From Eutreptiella sp. 'Long Island Sound 2002' (Eukaryota > Euglenozoa > Euglenophyceae > Eutreptiales > Eutreptiaceae), in the NCBI GenBank assembly GCA_964036045.1, contig OZ038381.1:136988306-137052305 (forward strand): a DNA stretch of 64,000 nucleotides. The letters run 5' to 3'. How positions within the stretch are numbered: the stretch's first letter is position 1; each line of letters starts with the position of its first letter. Below the pieces are notes generated by a model. That model made no database searches. It saw nothing but the letters and a program-made list of their open reading frames with translations, and had not been told where the DNA came from. Both the position numbers and the translations under genes were made by a program. Of the stretch, positions 56,741 to 64,000 are shown one piece after another.

Positions 56741-57899
56741 TGCGGTGACACGCACAGGTGAGCAGGCAGGCAAAGCACTACGCTCACAAGGGCATCAATA
56801 TCCTCGTGTCATGTGACAAAGCGTTTCAGGATCCTTGCCACTCTGCAACAAGGGGACGAAAGTATGTACAGCAACACATCAGGATATGCACACATGGGGT
56901 TAAGACTGGACTGGGGTAAGAACATCATAGGACAATAGACACTCTATCCTAACTTGTATCCCAATCCCAGGTCCGACCCTCTCAGTGGCTGGTGGGGGCG
57001 GGGGCTCAAACACAACCCATGCCCTGCTCAGTCCGGACCCTGAAACCCTGCCAATGGGGGAGATGTCCCGCCCAGCCACATGCGAGTTCCTGGAAACCAA
57101 GGCGCCCTAAGGCCAACCCACAGTGGCTCCCTATGCTCCCTTAACGGCAGGTCCCAACTCCCCTCTGAGTGAGAGATATGGCCCCGCCAATATTCCCTAG
57201 GAGTTGGTAGCTGAAAATGGGCTGTTTCAGCCCAAACTGATATTAGCTCCAAAATCTCCAAAATTGACCCCTCGTCCGGACCTGCCAGAGGTAGGAACGA
57301 GGCAACTGACCCTATGCCCTTTGAGTACAGACTCCCTGGAGCCCTCACCCAACCTGCTTCCCTCTGAGGCCCCGGCATCAGGGCAACACGGCTTCGTCAA
57401 GTGGGGTCATGATGCCAAAATCACCAAAATTGGCGTCATTCCCACGCGTGGCTCGCCCGGCCAGGGCAAGGCCAATGGCTCACAGGTTAGGAGGCAGGAC
57501 CTAGGACTTCTATCTGAGTGTACAACTTGGTTTTGGGTCCGGGCTTTCTGTGGGCATAGAGAAATGGGGCCGCCAATTGACCACACGGAAGGGGGAAATT
57601 GGGGTCCCAAAATGGGGTCATTTTGGCTGCTTGAAATGAGCCAAAATTCGGTGTGCTCCCAATAGTATATCTCCACGCCAGCTTGGAGATCGCATTCGCC
57701 ATTCCATACGCAATCTACCGGGAGTCCAACAAAGACTCCCATGCCCTTGGCTCCCAAAAATCTCCATGCTCCTTGGCGTGGTGACGATCCCAATTGGGTC
57801 CACAAATGCAAAAATGGCAAAATTGCTCACACTCATTTTGAGCTAGCACCTTAACGAAGGTGGCTCCGCTTCGCCCACGTGGTGTGTGGACCATGGGGA
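56741..57899. other. Spacer, nothing recognised
   Basis: No coding family, RNA gene or clear repeat boundary seen. It may include the inner part of the element F LTR, whose sequence is too diverged to delimit by eye. Frames are open on both strands. Confidence 0.5.
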
Positions 57900-59515
57900 C
57901 CATTACCCATAACGCCCATGTCATATACGGTCCATTGGTCCATGCGTCCGGCGTGCACGAGGGTTAGAACATAGTGCACGGCGGGCAGCAAAAGTGGAAA
58001 ATTGCTCAAAATGGCCAAAGATGCGCACACTCATGGGTGGGGCAAATAAGGCACATGCCCGACTTGGACCGGAGTGTGCCATAGGATTGGTATCAAGTCA
58101 TATGTGTCCAACATATCTTTTGGGCGTCGCCCAACTCCTCCGGTATTGGGAATGGCAGGGTCGCCAAGTGAGCCCATGATTTGGGATAGTCCCAAATCGC
58201 CAACATGGAGGCCACGGTATGCCAAGCCTAAGGGGAGTTATTCGCCGGGTTCAAGATATGTTGGGCACCGAAGTATGTACCCCCATAACATACTTGGGTC
58301 ATGATGTCAATTGAGCGCAACGTTGAGATACACGGTCGCCACTTGACATCATGACGGGCCAAAAACGGCAAAATTGGCACAAAGACACACAAAAGTGCCT
58401 TGAAAGGTGCACAATTATATTATAATATCTTCGGATTGGTTCGTGCAATCAACTAATCCTTCTAAACACAATGACTTGACACCAATGACCTCCGATTCCA
58501 CGTATGTGCTCCACTTGGGGCGCTTTGAAAGGTTACGAGCGCTACTTCCCAAGTGGGCACATGTAAATATGGAAAATTGCAAAACACACACCTTGCTCCC
58601 AACGCATCGCTTCGGGATCGCCACACAAGCTTCCCTTCACGAAGGTTAGGCTTGCAATTGATCATAGGGAGTATGGAGAAGGGGCTTGCACAATATGAGG
58701 TCCATTGGCGAGTGCATCGCTCTTAGCCAAACCCGCCAAATGGGCACGCAATACAACACATGGCACATACCACTTATAGCCCAAAAAGGTAGCTCCCCCC
58801 ACGATATGTCATGCCCCTCCAAGGGCATAACTTTGTGTCAATCGCTCATAGGAACTCAAGGAGAGTTCCTATGCAACACCAACACTCGCGCGCTACACTC
58901 GAAAGTTATCTTAACGCACGCAATATCATGGCCATAGAGTTACAACGCAAACTCTACCCTCTTGACCATGATCCATTACACTAGCGCGCACGTGTGGAGA
59001 CGCAAGGCATATGATGCTTCCTAAATTACGTCGGGAGTATTGTGAATACATCCCACGTTTCCTTATTGTCATTCCTCGCAAGCAACACGAGATATGACCT
59101 TCACAAGTGGCCTCACGAATCAACTTTGTTTTGCCCATATCTTTAAGACAAATGGAGGGCAGGATAAAAGGAAAGTTGATTCGTGCATAGGGAAGCACGT
59201 AGGTCCACTCGAAAGAGGTCAAATCAAGTGCGGGGATGTCGAAGTCGAAAATCCGATTTTGACATCCTGAAAAATTTGGATTAAGGTTGCGAGTGTAAGA
59301 TGTGAAAATTGCGGAAGCATCCATGCAGTTCCTGACGACTTTGGAGCCTTCGTCACGGATAGCGTTAAAATTTCCATTATAAACAGTTAAACTGGCGGTT
59401 ACGGTAAAGTCGCGATCCAACCGCCAGCAGTCAAAACAGTGAATATCAGAACGGAAGCGTAAAAGTTGACGGAAACAATATGAAAAAAAAACCCTGTTGA
59501 TTCCTGATGTTCTGA

Positions 59516-59526
59516 CATATAAATCT
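59516..59526 (-). promoter_or_regulatory. TATA-like block in element F LTR
   Basis: ACATATAAATC in the same context as 10557-10570 and 22817-22828. Confidence 0.45.
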
Positions 59527-59611
59527 CCGCTGGCGGTGCATCGGTTGCCGATGCGGGGCTTTACGGCACCGAACTCGCTCCCGCTAGGCTCGCACCGGGC
59601 GTCAACGGGCG

Positions 59612-59690
59612 CCTTCCGTACATGGGGTTAGTGGACCGGAGACAGGTCTTCCCTTCCGTACATGGGGTTAGTGGACCGGAGACCGGTTGT
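59612..59690. repeat. 40-bp tandem duplication
   Basis: CCTTCCGTACATGGGGTTAG and the following bases occur at 59612 and again at 59652, differing near the unit ends. Confidence 0.85.
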
Positions 59691-61232
59691 ATGCCCTAAC
59701 CTAGCCATGGGTTTCTGGGTACCGCTTCATCCCCCTCCTTAGAGCAAACCCTGGGGGGGGCTCGATAACACCCACGCATGGCAGCGGGTACCCAGGACCA
59801 TTTCCTGAAGGGGGGGGGTATCACATCCTCATTCAGGCTGACTCAGGTTAGGCTGTTCAAATCCCACAGTAAGATAGGTATGATGCTGTAAAAGCTCGTA
59901 GCACATGTATAGTATCAAGTATCAAGTCCCGGGTCCTGGCGGCGATTGTTCGGCATCCAAAGGACCCGTTAACCCATACCAGGCGCACCGGGTGCCGGCT
60001 GCTACGGTCACCACCACATTGGCAGTGGCATACACGGCCAACATAGGCGACACACGACGACCGAGGTGGTCCCACAGGTCGAGAGCGACCACAAAGATCC
60101 ATCAGGCTACCCCAAGCTTCCCAAGGCCCGCCGACTGGGGAGAGTCCCCACGGGTCCTTCCTCGGGCGCACCATGTCCATATCCATACGACGCGAGTCCA
60201 GAGTGATACAGCCGAACTCCTTAAGGGATCTTAAGGGAGCTCCTCCTTAAGGGATCGGGCATCAAGGCCGTCTTTTCCCTCGCCCTATTCCCACGAAGGC
60301 CATACATGAGGGAGTCCTCATGCAGTGTGGGCGGAGGCGTCGACTCCTTAAACCACAGTTTCCCAGGCAGACTGACCGAGGTCAGGAGCACCGGAGGCCG
60401 CCATCCGATTGCAAGTGCGTCTGCGAATCGGTAGGCTCACACTGGGACTGACAGTGGCGGACCGCTGGGAGTGTAGTCAGGCAACTGGGCTTCCCGCCTG
60501 GCGCCATCAGGATCTCCACACATCACAGCGAATAGGGCACACGGTATCACGGGCACTCAAACAGAAGAATATGTACTGAGGTACTGGTCCAGGCTGGACC
60601 ATATGTAAGCACATGTAAACGGCGACTCAGGGCGCCCCTGTAACCCGATTCGCATTCCGACAAGGGGGAAAAGACACCCCATCTGTCGGTGATGGGCTGA
60701 CAATCGCAACATACAATGCACATATCCTGTGGAACAGAAAGACAAGCAATAAGCGTGGTAAATAGGCGTGTAAACACACTCTGAACAGAGTGCCAAACCA
60801 CGCCCCGGTTAGGATAAGGCATTTGCAGGAGGGTGGACAGGAAAACGCCTGAGTTCAGGCCATATATAGTCTGCAGACACACGTCGACTGGTCTGGACCC
60901 CGCAAGTGCCATGGGACCAGACCACGCACCCAAAAATCGCAATGCCGATGACAGCGGCATCCGTTGCGCAACGTCGTATGAGCTTCAAGGCCCCAAGAGG
61001 TCAGAAAATATGAAGGTCAGTCGCCCTACCTGGTTTCCCAAGGATTCAGCAGGTGGGGAGTGACGAATAGAATTGAAGAGAGGGGCCATCCTCCTCTGGA
61101 TTCAGCAGGGGGGGGTATATGGCCACTCTGATGGCAGGTCACCGGAAGATGAGAGAGAGCAAGCAAGTGAGGGACGATCCGTCGGCCTCACAAGCGCCTC
61201 AAAGCACATCAGGGGAGAGCTCAGGGCGCTGA

Positions 61233-64000
61233 TCAGGCACCCCTGGCTGCAATCGCCCGGGTGAGTGCTGCCAAGTCCGAAACGTGGATCTTGGTCTTGT
61301 GCTTGCGGATGTACTCCATGAAGGGAGTATTGACCCGCGGCACGAACGAGGAGACGGGTTCCCAGGTATCGTGCGACGGCCCATAGCCTCGCCAACGAAC
61401 CTTGAACTCCAGACCTCCGGGTGCCGAGGCCTTCGGACGCTGAGCCAGGATCTTCTCGACTGTATAGTCGTCCTGCTCAGCATAGTCGTCGTCCGAATCA
61501 ACCTCATGTGCGGCATAGCTCAGGGACACATGCTGGCCACGGAGGTCGGGTTCCCGCACACGGAGTTGACTCTCGTGGCGCTCCCGGAACTGTCCGTGAC
61601 CCACCTTGATGCGGTAGGTGTCCTCACCAATCCTGCGGACCACCTCGCCGGGTGTGAACCAGGTTTTGGTGCGGTGGGTGCCCATAGGGCGGGGTCTGAT
61701 CACCCACACCGGGTCTCCCACCCTGAACTTCTGCGCTGTCGAGCTCGGGGCGGACTCCTGACGCTCAGCATGCTCCTTCTCGGGCTGCTGGCGGATGTCC
61801 CGCGCCGTTTGCTCTTGCCGCGCGAAGAACTCCTTGGCGTCCATGGCCATACCATCACCGGACAAGGGAAGTCCCCTACCCAGGGGGTCCCTGCCGAACA
61901 GAATCTGGTGAGGGGACAAACCACCCGGTGTGGGGGTGTCATGATGGGCCTTCAGAGCAGGCCACATCTCCTCAAACCAGTTCCGACGTGGATTGGTGAT
62001 GTGGATCTTGCGCAGCTTCTCGAACAGCTGCCGTCCAGCCACCTCAGCACGGCCGTTAGACCGGCTGAGATAGGCGACGCTCTTGGCATGACGTATTCCC
62101 ATGAGGGAACACATAGCCTTGAACCAGCCTCCAGTAAACTGGGGCCCTCGGTCACTGCAAATGGTGCGGGGAATGTCAAAGACGGTCAGCCAATGACGAA
62201 TCATCATGACCGCCACTTCCTTGGCAAGCAACCCCTTTTTGCGTGCCGGGACGGCTACTACGTAGCCGCTGTGGCGGTCCACACAGAGAACCACACAGTC
62301 AAAGGTCTCCTTGCCAATGTGCACTTCGGGCATGGAGAAGACGTCCATGGCCACGCTCTCCATGGGCTGGTCAGGAACCGGGGTCCATTGGGCTTCCCCT
62401 TTGACGTTCCGGTTATCAGGATTGCAGGCCTGGCAGACCGAACAACCCTTCCTGACCTTCTTGATGGCGGTGTAGAGAACGATGTGGTCGATCTCGAACC
62501 GGCGCTGCATGTCAAGGGCTTGCTTCTTGACCCCTGGGTGCAGCATGTGGTGGTGCCAAGCTTCACACAGCTCGAGCACCCGGGACTCTGGTACTAGCAG
62601 CTTACCATTCCGGTAGAGCTTGCCATCTTCCTCAGTCAGCCCCTTTGGCCACTTCTGCCCGTCATCAGGTTCGGTCACAGCCCTATACTCGGCCGCAAAG
62701 GCCTCAGACTTGGCGTAGTCGTCGGTCCAGTCGTCCTGGAGGCAAGACTCCGGGAAGAGGTGCTTGTCGGACTCAGCTCCATCAGGGGCGAGTACTCTGA
62801 CCGCTCTGCTCACCCTCGACGCGAGGGGGGCATCCGCAGCCATGACGACGAAGCATTTTGCACCCTCCTCCTCCATCAGGCGCTCCATTTCAATGATCCT
62901 CTTGGCTTCAGCGGTCTGAGCCTCATCGCCATGGGCAGAGATATCCGTCATGCCCTTGCTGGCGGGATAGGCCCACCTACTGAGACAGTCCGCCACGGTG
63001 TTATCCTTTCTAGGAATATACACAACCGTGAGGTCGAACTTGGCCAAGGTCTCATGCCATCTTGCCCGTCGGGAGGCGGGACCTGAGGGGGTGTCCACGT
63101 GCTCCTTGTGCCACGACTGCAGACTCTGATGGTCGGTGCAGACGGTGACGGGATGGAGGGCTATGTACCCAGCCCATTTCCCGAGAGCCATGACGATGGC
63201 AGACGCCTCCTTTTCAGGGGGCGTCCACGTCCGTCTCTGGCCTTCCGCCAGGACTCGGCTCCAGAAGGCCACGGGCACGTGCCTCCCGTCGTCAAGCACT
63301 TGCTCCAACACAGCGCCAATGGCGTAGTCGGAAGCGTCGGTGCGCAGGACGAACCCTCGGTCGGGATCCACGAGGTGCAGACCCACTGCGGATAGCAGCG
63401 CCTGCTTCATCCCCTCAAAGGCACGGTCGGACTCAGCTGTCCAGACCAGAGCCTTCTTGGACCCCTTCTTGGTCTCCTCTCGGTTGCCCTTGAGCATGGT
63501 CGTCATGGGGGCTGCATACTCGGCATACATTTTGATATACCCCGAGTAGTAGTTGCAGAACCCCAAATACGCCCGTAGCTCAGAGACCGTCTTGGGCTTT
63601 TCCCAGTGCTCGATCGCAGCCACCTTGCCAGGTATGGGCTTTCGCTGCCCGTTCCCAACTACGTGGCCAGCGAAGACCACCTCGCTTACCGCAATGGTGG
63701 CCTTGTCACTGCTGCCCGTGAGTTTGTGTCGAACCAGAAGGTCCAGCACTCGAGTGACGTCCCTCTCGTGTGCCTCCAGGAGCTCCTCGTAGCTCATACT
63801 GAGGTCCCCGGACGCGATGATCACGTCGTCCACGAAGGGGTCCGCACAGTCACGCACTGGCTCAAGCAGGTTCTGCAGCATCCGCTGAAAAGCCGCATTG
63901 CCGTTGGTAACGCCCATGGGCATCACCTTCCACTGGAGAGGTCCAAGTGGGGTGCTCATGGCTGTGCAGGCACGGGACTCCTCGGCGAGAGGCATCTGAT
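61233..64000 (-). CDS. pol: Element F pol: RT, RNase H, integrase, chromodomain (partial)
   Basis: An uninterrupted frame of 920 codons or more enters from the right edge in mid-RT (HQMPL) and stops at 61233. In order: RT catalytic FVDD (about 63825-63840), RNase H (RTDASDYA about 63340; CTDHQSL about 63130), integrase zinc region (HHH..CSVCQAC, about 62420-62575), core with MDVFSMP (about 62340), SDRGPQF (about 62140) and NGRAEVAG (about 62040), a basic C-terminal region, and a chromodomain (VEKILAQRPK..FKVRWRGYGPSHDTWEPVSSF, about 61330-61470). All catalytic residues are present. It is the same family as copies 1 and 2 but well diverged. The absence of lesions makes it the only potentially functional pol here. 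Confidence 0.92.
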   Translation of the reverse strand, partial: QMPLAEESRACTAMSTPLGPLQWKVMPMGVTNGNAAFQRMLQNLLEPVRDCADPFVDDVIIASGDLSMSYEELLEAHERDVTRVLDLLVRHKLTGSSDKATIAVSEVVFAGHVVGNGQRKPIPGKVAAIEHWEKPKTVSELRAYLGFCNYYSGYIKMYAEYAAPMTTMLKGNREETKKGSKKALVWTAESDRAFEGMKQALLSAVGLHLVDPDRGFVLRTDASDYAIGAVLEQVLDDGRHVPVAFWSRVLAEGQRRTWTPPEKEASAIVMALGKWAGYIALHPVTVCTDHQSLQSWHKEHVDTPSGPASRRARWHETLAKFDLTVVYIPRKDNTVADCLSRWAYPASKGMTDISAHGDEAQTAEAKRIIEMERLMEEEGAKCFVVMAADAPLASRVSRAVRVLAPDGAESDKHLFPESCLQDDWTDDYAKSEAFAAEYRAVTEPDDGQKWPKGLTEEDGKLYRNGKLLVPESRVLELCEAWHHHMLHPGVKKQALDMQRRFEIDHIVLYTAIKKVRKGCSVCQACNPDNRNVKGEAQWTPVPDQPMESVAMDVFSMPEVHIGKETFDCVVLCVDRHSGYVVAVPARKKGLLAKEVAVMMIRHWLTVFDIPRTICSDRGPQFTGGWFKAMCSLMGIRHAKSVAYLSRSNGRAEVAGRQLFEKLRKIHITNPRRNWFEEMWPALKAHHDTPTPGGLSPHQILFGRDPLGRGLPLSGDGMAMDAKEFFARQEQTARDIRQQPEKEHAERQESAPSSTAQKFRVGDPVWVIRPRPMGTHRTKTWFTPGEVVRRIGEDTYRIKVGHGQFRERHESQLRVREPDLRGQHVSLSYAAHEVDSDDDYAEQDDYTVEKILAQRPKASAPGGLEFKVRWRGYGPSHDTWEPVSSFVPRVNTPFMEYIRKHKTKIHVSDLAALTRAIAARGA

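Larger units (their letters stand above)
57900..61088 (-). repeat. Probable 3' LTR and 3' untranslated region of element F
   Basis: Blocks at 58690-58900, 58935-59000 and 59090-59540 align with the copy 2 LTR (9770-9960, 9990-10060, 10120-10600) in the same order. They include the GATGTCGAAGTC block and the conserved stretch up to the TATA-like motif. From about 59560 to 61088 the sequence is unlike copy 2. The edge at 61088 is a guess from a purine-rich AGAGGAGGA on the minus strand; no clear G-run tract like that of copy 2 was found. Confidence 0.55.

Overview
This 64 kb window is eukaryotic, repeat-dominated DNA. Almost everything in it is LTR retrotransposon sequence, much of it nested, with one decayed intron-containing gene island. 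Evidence for a eukaryote: Ty3/Gypsy chromoviruses with integrase-chromodomain fusions, a Ty1/Copia element, a primer-binding site matching an initiator-Met tRNA, GT-AG introns of about 70 nt and nucleosome-length satellites. The primer site (TGGTAGCAGAGG) fits an initiator tRNA ending CCTCTGCTACCA, unlike the CTCTGATACCA usual in land plants, so an alga or other protist is more likely than a flowering plant. I cannot name the organism.

Layout. 1-25567: a minus-strand chromovirus (copy 1), split by a complete 14.6 kb relative (copy 2, 8400-22992, 4-bp target duplication CCAG) that landed in its gag. Copy 1's integrase/chromodomain region also carries a 1.94 kb non-coding LTR element (706-2648, duplication GCAC) with an apparent self-priming site. 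25568-43661: a second, plus-strand Gypsy family with LTRs of about 775 bp, in the order truncated copy D, LTR, stub H, LTR. D contains a 3.96 kb Copia element (26583-30543, duplication GGGAT) that lacks integrase. H's last LTR carries a 1.64 kb TIR element (41360-42997) filled with tandem repeats. 43655-45125: a satellite of about 190 bp. 45620-49271: remains of a minus-strand spliced gene whose introns carry copies of a GC-rich palindrome. 49272-50041: GC-rich sequence ending in a 65-bp repeat. 50042-56740: a fuller family-2 copy (G), with gag and pol in one frame separated by a UGA codon. 56741-64000: spacer, then the 3' part of a diverged minus-strand chromovirus (F) with an uninterrupted pol ORF that runs off the window.

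The elements follow the usual plan: LTR promoter, Gag, protease, reverse transcriptase, RNase H, integrase and, in both Gypsy families, a C-terminal chromodomain expected to steer integration to chromatin. All but F carry nonsense codons or frameshifts. Most unusual: the intronic palindromes, the self-priming small LTR element, a gag ORF that starts inside the LTR and reads through the primer-binding site, and a tRNA-like fold conserved in the family-2 LTRs.
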